From assembly GCA_009787385.1 (NCBI GenBank), contig WRGC01000014.1:1-39440 (forward strand): a stretch of 39,440 nt of DNA, read 5' to 3'. Shown in pieces: positions 16,174-23,761 of this stretch. The stretch's first letter is position 1. Each line of letters opens with the position of its first letter. Source of the DNA: Bacillota bacterium (GTDB lineage Bacteria; Bacillota; Clostridia; Christensenellales; Pumilibacteraceae). Both the position numbers and the translations under genes were made by a program. A model generated the notes under the pieces. The model was not told the origin of the DNA. It saw only the letters and a list, made by a program, of their open reading frames with translations, and searched no databases.

Positions 16174-16785
16174 ATGGCAGTTATTAGTCAAATTACAATG
16201 CAAAACAAAAATAAAAAGCGTGTCAATTTGTATATTGATGGCAATTTTTGTTGTGGATTAGAGACAATTACTGTATTGAAACACAATTTGATTGAAGGAC
16301 AGATTGTAGATTTGGATTACTTAAGTCAGTTGCAGTTGGAGAGCGAAAAAAATACGGCATTTGATAAAGCTATAAGGTATATATCCATACGCATGCGTAG
16401 TCAGTTAGAGATAGAAAATTATTTAAAGGATAAGGGTTATTTGCAGGCGACAATTGACTATTGTATAGAAAAACTATTAGATTATAAGTACATTAATGAT
16501 GAAAGTTTTGCAAAGAATTATATTGCAAGCAAAGGGTATAAAAATGGAAAACGCAAGCTTGAGTATGAGTTGCACAACTTTGGTATAGACAAAGACATAA
16601 TAGACAATTGTTTAGACAATTTGGATAGTCACAAATCATTGCTAGATTTGATAGAAAAAAAATATAGAGGTGATAAGCAAAAGATAATTGAGTATTGTTT
16701 GGGTAGGGGTTTTGTGTTTAGTGAAATTAGGCAAGCTTTGGATGTTTTTTTGGAAGGTGTTGAAAGTGATATGAATGTTGAATAA
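16174..16785 (+). CDS. recX: Regulatory protein RecX
   Basis: A modulator of RecA filaments. The 203-residue protein has RecX three-helix repeats: RYISIRMRSQLEIENYLKDK followed by IEKLLDYKYINDESFAKNYI, the most conserved part of the family, then less conserved repeats to the C-terminus. The N-terminal 60 residues (SQITMQNKNKKRVNLYIDG) form the beta-rich start seen in Firmicute RecX. A TATATT ending 7 nt before the ATG and no ribosome site suggest a leaderless message. MITE copy C lies directly upstream. recA is not in the window. Confidence 0.92.
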   Translation: MAVISQITMQNKNKKRVNLYIDGNFCCGLETITVLKHNLIEGQIVDLDYLSQLQLESEKNTAFDKAIRYISIRMRSQLEIENYLKDKGYLQATIDYCIEKLLDYKYINDESFAKNYIASKGYKNGKRKLEYELHNFGIDKDIIDNCLDNLDSHKSLLDLIEKKYRGDKQKIIEYCLGRGFVFSEIRQALDVFLEGVESDMNVE

Positions 16786-16844
16786 GTAAATAGTATTGCT
16801 GCAACAATTTGTCCTACTATTATTGATAAATTCTTAGTTTATTA

Positions 16845-16959
16845 GGAGTATACAAACAAAGTACATTGTTAAAATCAACATTTTGGGAATTAAAAAAGAA
16901 TTAAGTTGGTTTTGTTGAAAGTTTGTATGTTATTGTAATAACTCTCGTTGTACGCTCTC
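16845..16959 (-). repeat. MITE-like element, copy D (internally deleted)
   Basis: A 115-bp derivative in reverse orientation between recX and acpS. Both ends are recognisable (GGAGTATACAAACAAAGTACA; CTCTCGTTGTACGCTCTC) and the subterminal block GGTTTTGTTGAAAGTTTGTAT is kept, but the GC hairpin and half the central palindrome are missing. It ends 31 nt before the acpS ATG. Confidence 0.75.
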
Positions 16960-16990
16960 TTTTATTTCATTGCTAGTTGTTGTATTATTT

Positions 16991-17341
16991 ATGATAGGTA
17001 TAGATATAATAAACATAGACAGAATAGCTAAATTGATTTCACAATCTCACTTTGTAGCTTCTAAAATATTTTGTGAACAAGAGTGGCAATACTATATGTA
17101 TAGTGGCTCAAGGGTAGAGACATTGGCGGGTATGTTTTGTGCTAAAGAAAGTTTTGTAAAAGCTATGGGTTGTGGTTTTGGTGATATTAGTATGACTGAT
17201 GTATGTGTATGTCATACAAATTTAGGACAACCGTATATTGTAGCTAGTAACAAGGCAAGAGAGTTGTTGTGTGGAAAAATTCCACAATTGTCTATTAGTC
17301 ATAGTGGTAGTGTAGCTGTGGCTGTATGTGTGTTGTTGTAA
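16991..17341 (+). CDS. acpS: Holo-[acyl-carrier-protein] synthase
   Basis: Transfers the 4'-phosphopantetheine group from CoA to acyl carrier protein. The 116-residue protein has the AcpS motifs GIDIINIDRIAKL (residues 3-15), AGMFCAKESFVKAMGCGFG (metal and CoA site) and LSISHSGSVAVAVC. The ATG at 16991 fits the family start; an in-frame TTG at 16970 would add seven residues. TATTAT lies only 2 nt before the ATG and no ribosome site is seen, so the true initiation site is uncertain. The mazEF pair follows, as near acpS in Bacillus subtilis. Confidence 0.93.
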   Translation: MIGIDIINIDRIAKLISQSHFVASKIFCEQEWQYYMYSGSRVETLAGMFCAKESFVKAMGCGFGDISMTDVCVCHTNLGQPYIVASNKARELLCGKIPQLSISHSGSVAVAVCVLL

Positions 17342-17447
17342 TGTATTCAATATTTTAATTGTTGCAGTTGACTTTGTTATGCTAATAAATTCAATACAAA
17401 AATTAGAAATTTTAAATAGGTATAATTTAGTAAAAAAAAGGAGATAA

Positions 17448-17648
17448 ATGATGAGTAAGTATCAAGTGGATATCAATAATGAGCAATACGAGTCTGCAAC
17501 GGATAAGGCTTCTAATCTTGGATTGAGTGTGCAAGAATATATCACATATATTGTTCACAATCACTTAGATGCTTTGCATAGTATAAAGATAGCAGACTTT
17601 CAAAATGCTTATTTTGATGATATACTTTTAGGAATAAGCGATATATAA
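17448..17648 (+). CDS. mazE: MazE-type ribbon-helix-helix antitoxin
   Basis: A 66-residue antitoxin of the mazEF-type pair. The N-terminal KYQVDINNEQYESATDKASN followed by LGLSVQEYITYIVHNHLDAL fits a ribbon-helix-helix DNA-binding fold; the C-terminal acidic/hydrophobic tail (FQNAYFDDILLGI) would block the MazF active site. AAAGGAG lies 4 nt before the first ATG and 7 nt before a second one at 17451, so the second is the likelier start. The toxin gene starts 84 nt downstream. Autoregulation by the complex is expected from family knowledge; no clear operator palindrome was seen. Confidence 0.82.
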   Translation: MMSKYQVDINNEQYESATDKASNLGLSVQEYITYIVHNHLDALHSIKIADFQNAYFDDILLGISDI

Positions 17649-17661
17649 AATTATAATCTCT

Positions 17662-17698
17662 TCTAATGGTGTTTACATATTAGAGGTGAACCATTAGA
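17662..17698 (+). promoter_or_regulatory. Hairpin between antitoxin and toxin genes
   Basis: TCTAATGGT and ACCATTAGA form a perfect 9-bp stem with a 19-nt loop, 34 nt before the toxin ATG. The toxin has no clear ribosome site. The hairpin may lower toxin expression relative to antitoxin. Confidence 0.55.
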
Positions 17699-17732
17699 GT
17701 GAGACGATTGGTAATTAAATTGGCAATTGTAT

Positions 17733-18107
17733 ATGGAGAATGAATTGGAAACTTTAAAGAATGATATTCAAATATTTAGGGGCGATATTTATTATGCAGA
17801 TCTAAGCCCAGTCCTTGGTAGCGAACAAGGAGGAATGAGACCTGTGTTGGTAGTGCAAAATGATACAGGCAATAAATTTTCACCAACTATTATAGTGTGT
17901 GCAATCACTAGTCAATTGACAAAGGCTAGACTTCCTACACATATAGAAGTATCAAAGGGGCAATTTGGTTTGCCTAAAGATAGTGTAATATTATTAGAAC
18001 AAATTAGAACAATTGATAAAAGGCGTCTAAAAGACATGTGTGGAAAGTTGGACAACAATTACTTAAGTAAAGTAGACAAAGCTCTAATTGTGTCATTGGG
18101 ATTATAA
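17733..18107 (+). CDS. mazF: MazF/EndoA-type mRNA interferase toxin
   Basis: A sequence-specific endoribonuclease that cuts single-stranded mRNA when freed from its antitoxin. The protein (124 residues from the ATG at 17733) is very close to Bacillus Endo[68 protein letters not shown]. The Arg in GGMRPV and the Thr in AITSQ are the expected catalytic-site residues. The N-terminus is about 15 residues longer than in EndoA. A TTG at 17727 is possible but less likely. The terminator at 18121 ends the pair. Confidence 0.95.
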   Translation: MENELETLKNDIQIFRGDIYYADLSPVLGSEQGGMRPVLVVQNDTGNKFSPTIIVCAITSQLTKARLPTHIEVSKGQFGLPKDSVILLEQIRTIDKRRLKDMCGKLDNNYLSKVDKALIVSLGL

Positions 18108-18120
18108 TAAATTACTTTAG

Positions 18121-18158
18121 ATCTAATTCACTCAACAAAGTTGTGAGTTAGATTTTTT
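18121..18158 (+). terminator. Rho-independent terminator after mazF
   Basis: ATCTAATTCAC and GTGAGTTAGAT pair (with a small bulge) around CTCAACAAAGTT, followed by TTTTTT. It closes the mazEF transcript 13 nt after the stop codon. Confidence 0.85.
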
Positions 18159-18196
18159 AATTGTTAGCAAAATATTTGCGTATTAATGATTTTTTA

Positions 18197-18390
18197 GTAG
18201 TGTACAACGAACGGTTATTAACAATAAAATACAAACAATCAACAAAACTAATATTATTCTTTTTTGACGCCAAAAAAGAACCAAAAAAGCTCTTGGGGGG
18301 CGAATCCCCCAAAACCCTCGAACGCTTTAAGGTTGTTTTTATTTAAGTTGTTACTTTTTTTCAATCTTAATGTACTCTTTATACATTTCT
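18197..18390 (+). repeat. MITE-like element, copy E
   Basis: Lies in the 363-nt gap between mazF and murC, after the terminator. Left end GTAGTGTACAAC, right end partly decayed (TGTACTCTTTATACATTTCT). The inner palindrome, GC hairpin GGGGGGCGAATCCCCC and CGCTTTAAGGTTG are intact. A short open frame (FFFDAKKEPKKLLGG) crosses it but is just the repeat read through. The remainder of the gap holds only the murC -10. Confidence 0.85.
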
Positions 18391-18470
18391 TAAAATAGAT
18401 ACTGATAGCAGTACAATTGTTCTAATTTTGTTTTATCACATATTTTGTATATATTTCATACTATAATGGT

Positions 18471-19697
18471 ATGAAAATGCATTTTGTAGGATGTAAGGGT
18501 GTAAGCATGGCTCAACTGATGAAACTAGTAGAAGCACAAGGAATAGAAACTAGTGGTAGCGATGTTCTGTTGAGTGGACACAATGCTATCAATGTATCAG
18601 GTGCTGATGTTGTAGTGTATACTAGTGCTATAAATTGCGACAATGTGGAGTTGGTTGAAGCAAGGCGATTGGGAATACCAAGAATAGAGAGAGCGGCATT
18701 GCTTGGTCAAATTAGTCAAAATTATGGTTGTATAGTTGCTATTGCAGGTGCTCATGGCAAAACTACTACTACTACTATGATTGGAGCAACATTGAGTAAG
18801 CGAAGAGCTACAATACATGTAGGTGGGGATAGTGTTGGAATAGGTGGCAATTGCGTGCTAGGCAAACAATATTTTGTTACAGAAGCGTGTGAATATAGAC
18901 GCAATTTTTTGCACCTAAAACCTACAGTTGGTGTTATACTCAACTTTGCATTAGATCACATAGATTATTACAAAGATGAAGCGGATTTGTGGGATGCGTA
19001 TCAGAGTTTTGCTAATATGAGCAAAACAGTTGTAGCGCATGCTAGTATAGTCTCAAAGCTAGTTCATACAAAAGATATCATTTCCTTTGGAAAAGGTGGT
19101 GATTATACAGCACAAGATATAAAATTTGATAAAGATGGGACTAATTTTGATTGCTATTATCAAGATACATTGCTTGGAAAAGTACATATAACAACACAGG
19201 GATTTTACAATATTGACAATGCATTAGCTTGCATTGCAACATGTAAGACAATTGGTATAGAATGGGAAGAATTAAATCAAGGTTTATCAAGTTTTAGTGG
19301 GGTAAAAAGGCGTTTTGAAATTGTAAAACAAGGGAATTTTGGTACAATAATTAGCGACTACGCTCATCACCCTCAAGAGATAGAACAATGCATTGCAACA
19401 GCAAAATCTATATACAAATCTGTGAGAGTGATATTTCAACCACACACATATACCAGAACTAAGGCATTTTTGCAAGAGTTTGCTAATTGTTTGTCAAAAG
19501 CTAATCAAGTGGCTTTAGCCCCAATTTTTGCAGCAAGAGAAAATTCTAATGGTACGACTAGTCAAGATTTGGCAAATATAATACCTAATGCAATTTATTT
19601 AAAAACAGTTCAAGATATAGTGGATTTTATATATGGTGGAGATGTAGGAAGTGCAACCATTGTTATGGGAGCAGGTGATATAGAGAGGTTGATTTGA
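18471..19697 (+). CDS. murC: UDP-N-acetylmuramate--L-alanine ligase (MurC-like)
   Basis: Adds L-Ala to UDP-MurNAc in peptidoglycan precursor synthesis, using ATP in the cytoplasm. Mur-ligase motifs in order: MHFVGCKGVSMAQL (N-terminal Rossmann domain), AGAHGKTTTTTMIG (P-loop, about 98-111), EACEYRRNFL, LNFALDHIDYY, NIDNALACIA, GVKRRFE and ISDYAHHPQE. At 408 residues it is shorter than typical MurC (430-480), and EACEYRRNF replaces the usual EADESDGSF-type block, so a MurC variant or related Mur ligase is possible. TATAAT at 18462-18467 ends 3 nt before the first ATG; a second ATG at 18477 fits a near-leaderless mRNA better. Confidence 0.88.
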   Translation: MKMHFVGCKGVSMAQLMKLVEAQGIETSGSDVLLSGHNAINVSGADVVVYTSAINCDNVELVEARRLGIPRIERAALLGQISQNYGCIVAIAGAHGKTTTTTMIGATLSKRRATIHVGGDSVGIGGNCVLGKQYFVTEACEYRRNFLHLKPTVGVILNFALDHIDYYKDEADLWDAYQSFANMSKTVVAHASIVSKLVHTKDIISFGKGGDYTAQDIKFDKDGTNFDCYYQDTLLGKVHITTQGFYNIDNALACIATCKTIGIEWEELNQGLSSFSGVKRRFEIVKQGNFGTIISDYAHHPQEIEQCIATAKSIYKSVRVIFQPHTYTRTKAFLQEFANCLSKANQVALAPIFAARENSNGTTSQDLANIIPNAIYLKTVQDIVDFIYGGDVGSATIVMGAGDIERLI

Positions 19698-19724
19698 TAT
19701 TAGAACTTGTAAAGCTTAATACAG

Positions 19725-19753
19725 TTGACTGTATTTTTATAATCATGTATAAT
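19725..19753 (+). promoter_or_regulatory. Sigma-A promoter of the soluble InlB-repeat gene
   Basis: TTGACT (19725-19730), 17-nt spacer, TATAAT (19748-19753). The ATG at 19766 follows 12 nt after the -10, leaving a leader of only about 6 nt. This promoter is the reason for choosing 19766 over in-frame starts upstream that overlap the promoter. Confidence 0.75.
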
Positions 19754-19765
19754 ATATTTATATAT

Positions 19766-20272
19766 ATGACTAATATCTTTGAAGATCAAGATTCTGTAGA
19801 TGTCATTGCAATTGATGATGATTTATCTACACAAGAGCAACCTATATTACCAATTGATGGACAGGTAGATATGTTTGAACCTTTTATTATTGTAGATGCA
19901 GACGAACAAGATGATTGGTTTGATCCAAAGAGTCTAGATGCTAGTACTCCATATGCTAGCCCTAAAATGGATTATGACTTTGATATAGTTTCCAATGATG
20001 ATGAAGATTGTGAAGAATCTCAATCAAAACAATACATCGTCGTATTGTATCGTAGTCAAGGCAAAGGTGGAACAAGCCATGTCAAAGTGACTTTAAATCA
20101 CCAAATGCCAATAGCTAAAGCTCCAACAAAAGACAATCATATATTTGTAGGCTATTATGATAGTATGATTGGTGGTACGCAATATTACAATAGCACTATG
20201 CATAGTACTCACTTGTGGGACAAGCCCAATAATAGTATATTGTATGCTAGATTTGTTGAGAATGGACAATAA
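19766..20272 (+). CDS. Cytoplasmic protein with one InlB/Listeria-Bacteroides-type repeat
   Basis: A 168-residue protein with no signal peptide or membrane helix. Residues 1-85 are very acidic and low-complexity (Asp/Glu-rich, including VDADEQDDWFDPK and SNDDEDCEESQ). Residues about 88-165 resemble one InlB B-repeat: YIVVLYRSQGKGGTSHVKVT, IAKAPTKDNHIFVGYYDS, GGTQYYNST and ILYARFVENG, the usual strand pattern ending in LYAxW (here LYARF). Such repeats normally sit in secreted or surface proteins, like those at 33611-39440, so a soluble version is odd. An atypical export signal cannot be ruled out. Confidence 0.78.
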   Translation: MTNIFEDQDSVDVIAIDDDLSTQEQPILPIDGQVDMFEPFIIVDADEQDDWFDPKSLDASTPYASPKMDYDFDIVSNDDEDCEESQSKQYIVVLYRSQGKGGTSHVKVTLNHQMPIAKAPTKDNHIFVGYYDSMIGGTQYYNSTMHSTHLWDKPNNSILYARFVENGQ

Positions 20273-20374
20273 AAATTTATACTTTAATATTGTATATGCA
20301 TGAAATATATAAAGATAAAATTAGAGATTAATTGATAAACAAGTGACAAGATGTAGATTCTGGTATTTGTATAT

Positions 20375-22612
20375 ATGAACGAAAAGATAATAATAAAAAA
20401 TGCGAGAGAAAACAACTTGCAAAATATAAGTTTACAAATACCAAAAAAGGCAATCACTGTTTTTACAGGAGTGTCAGGTTCTGGCAAAAGTAGTATAGTC
20501 TTTGACACAATTGCCGAAGAAGCAGGTAGATTGTTAAATCAAAATTATAGTAGTTTTGCAAGATTGTATTTGCCTAAGTATAGGCAGCCAAATGTAGATA
20601 GTATTGATGGACTTTGTACCGTAATAGCCGTAGACCAAAAACAAATTGGAGGCAACGCCCGTTCTACGCTAGGTACAACAACAGATATTGCTCCATTGTT
20701 GAGAGTATTGTTTTCTAGATTTGGTATCCCAAAGGTTGGGTTTGCAAATGCATTTAGTTTTAATGATCCATCTGGTATGTGCAATAGATGTCAAGGTATT
20801 GGCAAGATTATTGCATTAGATGTTGATAAAGCAATAGATAAGAATAAATCTCTCAATGAAGGTGCTATATTGTTGGATGGTTTTAAGGTAGGTAGTTTTT
20901 TGTTAAAACTATATACTGAGTCTGGTTTTTTTGATTGTGACAAAAAGATAGCTGATTATTCTAAAAGTGAGTTTGAGCAACTTGTGTATGCTCAACCGCA
21001 AAAGGTTGTAGCCAATTATAAAAATAGTCAGTATGATATGACTTATGAGGGTTTGTCTACTAGGTTTATTAGACAAAATATAAATACTGCAAGAGAAAAA
21101 ACACAATCAAACCAAAAAAAGATAACTCAATTTTTTGCAGAACAAGTTTGTGATGAGTGCAATGGGGATAGATACAACCTTAGGGCTTTGCAATGCAAAA
21201 TAAATGGATACAATATTGCTGATATTAGCAAAATACAATTAGTTGACTTGGTTAAGGAGTTGTACAATTGGAATATACCACAAGCAAAATCTGTCATAGA
21301 TGATATTGTAAATAGACTTCAATTATTGATAGATATTGGACTGCCATATTTGAGTTTGGATAGAAATACGAGTACTCTATCTGGCGGAGAAAGTCAAAGA
21401 GTTAAGATTGCAAAATACATATCTTCTAGCCTTGTAGATGTATGTTATATTTTTGATGAGCCTAGTATAGGATTGCATGCGAGAGATGTTCATAGACTCA
21501 ATGACTTGTTGATAAAGCTTAGAGATAAGGGCAATACGGTGTTGGTAGTAGAGCATGATCCAGATGTAATAAAAATAGCAGACCATATTGTAGATATAGG
21601 ACCAAAGGCAGGTAGGCATGGTGGAAAGATTATGTTTGAGGGTAAGTTTGATGATTTGTTGCAAGCCAATTGCTTGACATCACAATATTTAAATCAAAAA
21701 GCAAGCATAAATACAAAACAGACAAAACCTACTCAATTTTTTGTTAGTTCAAAATCTAGTATGCATAATCTCAAAGACATATCACTATCTATCCCCAAAG
21801 GTATGTTTTGTTGCATAACAGGTGTGGCAGGTTCTGGTAAGTCTACTATTGTCAATAGTGTATTTGCAAAACAGTTTGATTGCATAAAGATTGATCAAAG
21901 TGGTATTGGTGGAAATATTAGATCTAATATAGCAACATATACAGGTATAATGGAGAATATAAGAAAATTGTTTGCAAAGTCAAACAATCAAAAGCATAGT
22001 CTTTTTAGCTATAATTCTCAAGGAGCTTGCAAAAAGTGTAATGGTACGGGTGCTATAGAGCTAAATTTGTCTTTTATGGATATTAGTGAAATAATTTGTG
22101 ATGAGTGCAACGGCGGTAGGTATGATAAGCAAGTTTTGGAATATAAATACAAAGGCAACAGTATTGTAGACATAAACAATATGACAATAGAGTATGCCTT
22201 AGAATTTTTTGAAAATAAAGATATAGTTTCGGTTTTGCAAAGTTTGGTAGATGTTGGATTGGGTTATATGACATTAGGGCAATCATTGAATACTTTGTCG
22301 GGTGGTGAGTGTCAAAGGTTGAAGCTTGCAAAAGAACTTAATCAAAATGGCAATATTTATATTTTAGATGAGCCTACTACAGGTTTGCATTTAAGTGATA
22401 TAGACAATATATTGACTATTATAAACAAGTTGGTTAATTCGGGCAATACAGTTGTAGTAATAGAACATAATTTGGAAGTTATAAAAAGAGCAGATTGGAT
22501 AATAGATATAGGTCCTGATGGCGGAACAAATGGTGGACAAATAGTATTTGAGGGTTTTCCTGTTGATTTGTTGAAATGTTCTAATTCTTATACTGCCAAA
22601 TATTTGGTTTGA
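20375..22612 (+). CDS. Short UvrA-like ABC ATPase without UvrB-binding and insertion domains
   Basis: A 745-residue tandem ABC ATPase of the UvrA family. First module: GVSGSGKSS, FNDPSGMCNRCQGIGK, CDECNGDRYN, TLSGGESQRVKIAKYI, YIFDEPSIGLH. Second module: GVAGSGKST, SQGACKKCNGTGAI, CDECNGGRYD, TLSGGECQRLKLAKEL, YILDEPTTGLH. Canonical UvrA has about 940 residues; here the chain passes from RSTLGTTTDIAPLLRVLFSR almost directly to the zinc module, so about 200 residues including the UvrB-binding domain are missing. Proteins of this short class (such as DrrC) are linked to drug resistance or DNA protection rather than classical excision repair. No ribosome site is visible. Confidence 0.88.
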   Translation: MNEKIIIKNARENNLQNISLQIPKKAITVFTGVSGSGKSSIVFDTIAEEAGRLLNQNYSSFARLYLPKYRQPNVDSIDGLCTVIAVDQKQIGGNARSTLGTTTDIAPLLRVLFSRFGIPKVGFANAFSFNDPSGMCNRCQGIGKIIALDVDKAIDKNKSLNEGAILLDGFKVGSFLLKLYTESGFFDCDKKIADYSKSEFEQLVYAQPQKVVANYKNSQYDMTYEGLSTRFIRQNINTAREKTQSNQKKITQFFAEQVCDECNGDRYNLRALQCKINGYNIADISKIQLVDLVKELYNWNIPQAKSVIDDIVNRLQLLIDIGLPYLSLDRNTSTLSGGESQRVKIAKYISSSLVDVCYIFDEPSIGLHARDVHRLNDLLIKLRDKGNTVLVVEHDPDVIKIADHIVDIGPKAGRHGGKIMFEGKFDDLLQANCLTSQYLNQKASINTKQTKPTQFFVSSKSSMHNLKDISLSIPKGMFCCITGVAGSGKSTIVNSVFAKQFDCIKIDQSGIGGNIRSNIATYTGIMENIRKLFAKSNNQKHSLFSYNSQGACKKCNGTGAIELNLSFMDISEIICDECNGGRYDKQVLEYKYKGNSIVDINNMTIEYALEFFENKDIVSVLQSLVDVGLGYMTLGQSLNTLSGGECQRLKLAKELNQNGNIYILDEPTTGLHLSDIDNILTIINKLVNSGNTVVVIEHNLEVIKRADWIIDIGPDGGTNGGQIVFEGFPVDLLKCSNSYTAKYLV

Positions 22613-22686
22613 AAAACAAATTTTAAGATAATAATTTTATTGCAAATTATTGTTTAGTATATTTGATTTTTTATATTATATAAAAA

Positions 22687-22725
22687 TTTATTAATAATCA
22701 AATTAATTTGTTTTTTATTAATAAT
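22687..22725. repeat. 12-bp direct repeats upstream of the acyltransferase gene
   Basis: TTTATTAATAAT occurs at 22687-22698 and 22714-22725, 27 nt apart start to start. Each contains the palindrome TTATTAATAA. The pair lies 21 nt before the ATG and may bind a regulator or simply reflect AT-rich sequence. Confidence 0.4.
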
Positions 22726-22746
22726 ATAATTACTTAGGAAGCATCT

Positions 22747-23655
22747 ATGGCATTAACTACTACAATTGACAATACAATTCACATACCACAAGCTCAAGAT
22801 AGGCTTGATGTGTTGCAAAAGATAGCTTATAATGAGAGACATGGGTTGTTTCATTTAGATGTAGAAGCTGATGCTCCAACTGTGCCTATAGATGTGGACA
22901 AGCTAGATTTGTTGAATGTAAAATGGACAAGTAAAATTGTAAACAAGATTGCCAATTTTGCGGGCAATAGATTTTTTAAAAAATGGCAAAAGGATAAGGC
23001 TATATACAAGGGTACTACGGGGTTAGAAAATTTGCAAGGATTTTGTGGTAGTGCTATGGTTACATGCAATCACTGTAATATTTTTGACAACTATGCAGCT
23101 TATCTAGCTTTGAAGGAACATTGGACAAAACGCAGGTTTGTATTGCACAAGGTAGTGCGTGAGGGAAATTACAGTTATCCTGGTATAATTGGTTATTTGA
23201 TGCGTCATTGCAATACTCTCCCTGTACAAGAGACAGACCAAACAAGCATGAGAGTGACGATGGAGACAAGTAGAGCTATCAAAACATTGCTTTCTAAAGG
23301 CAAACAAGTGCTTATATATCCTGAGCAAGCTATGTGGTGGAATTATAAAAAACCTAGACCATTCAAAAAGGGAGCATTTCACTTTGCAGCAAAAAACAAT
23401 GCTCCTATTATTCCACTTTTTATTACCTTAAAAGATAGTGACAAAATTGGACCAGATGGATTCTTTGTACAGGAATTTGTAGTAAATATACACCCTATTA
23501 TATATCCAGATCCAGCCAATACTGTATCACAAAATCTCAATATGATGATGCATACCAATTATCAAATGTGGAAGGATACATATGAAAAAGTGTATGATAT
23601 CCCGTTAGAATACACTACAATGGAGATGCAATATTTGGATGGTTGTTTGGATTAG
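22747..23655 (+). CDS. PlsC-like lysophospholipid acyltransferase
   Basis: Predicted to acylate a lysophospholipid or related acceptor at the membrane surface. The 302-residue protein has the acyltransferase HX4D motif in VTCNHCNIFDNYAAY (about residues 99-113), a middle RFVLHKVVREGN block, and LIYPEQAMWW in the place of the usual PEGTRS motif, then KKGAFHFAAKNNAPIIPLFI. The N-terminal 80 residues are an extension without recognisable motif and no strong membrane helix. AGGAAG lies near the ATG. Its neighbours (UvrA-like ATPase, pgi) do not indicate a specific substrate. Confidence 0.88.
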   Translation: MALTTTIDNTIHIPQAQDRLDVLQKIAYNERHGLFHLDVEADAPTVPIDVDKLDLLNVKWTSKIVNKIANFAGNRFFKKWQKDKAIYKGTTGLENLQGFCGSAMVTCNHCNIFDNYAAYLALKEHWTKRRFVLHKVVREGNYSYPGIIGYLMRHCNTLPVQETDQTSMRVTMETSRAIKTLLSKGKQVLIYPEQAMWWNYKKPRPFKKGAFHFAAKNNAPIIPLFITLKDSDKIGPDGFFVQEFVVNIHPIIYPDPANTVSQNLNMMMHTNYQMWKDTYEKVYDIPLEYTTMEMQYLDGCLD

Positions 23656-23726
23656 TTTTTTGAAGTTTTAATATAAAAATACTACAGTCTATTGGATTTT
23701 AAAATCTATTGGACTGTTGTTTTTTA

Positions 23727-23755
23727 TTGTGCTATTTATAAAATAGTGTTATAAT
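23727..23755 (+). promoter_or_regulatory. Promoter of pgi
   Basis: TTGTGC (23727-23732), 17-nt spacer, TATAAT (23750-23755), then 6 nt to the ATG at 23762. Transcription should start on the A of the start codon; there is no Shine-Dalgarno. Confidence 0.75.
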
Positions 23756-23761
23756 ATTGGC

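Noticed and set aside
18290-18310. GC hairpin with CGAAT loop in the MITEs resembles a tRNA T-arm
   Set aside because: The loop has 6 nt instead of 7, and no acceptor, D or anticodon arm is present. It is more likely a chance likeness or a very old relic.
18161-18346. Short open frame ending FFFDAKKEPKKLLGG, with a similar one at 32293-32475
   Set aside because: Both are MITE copies read in one frame; the shared peptide comes from the repeat, and other copies have stops or shifts there.
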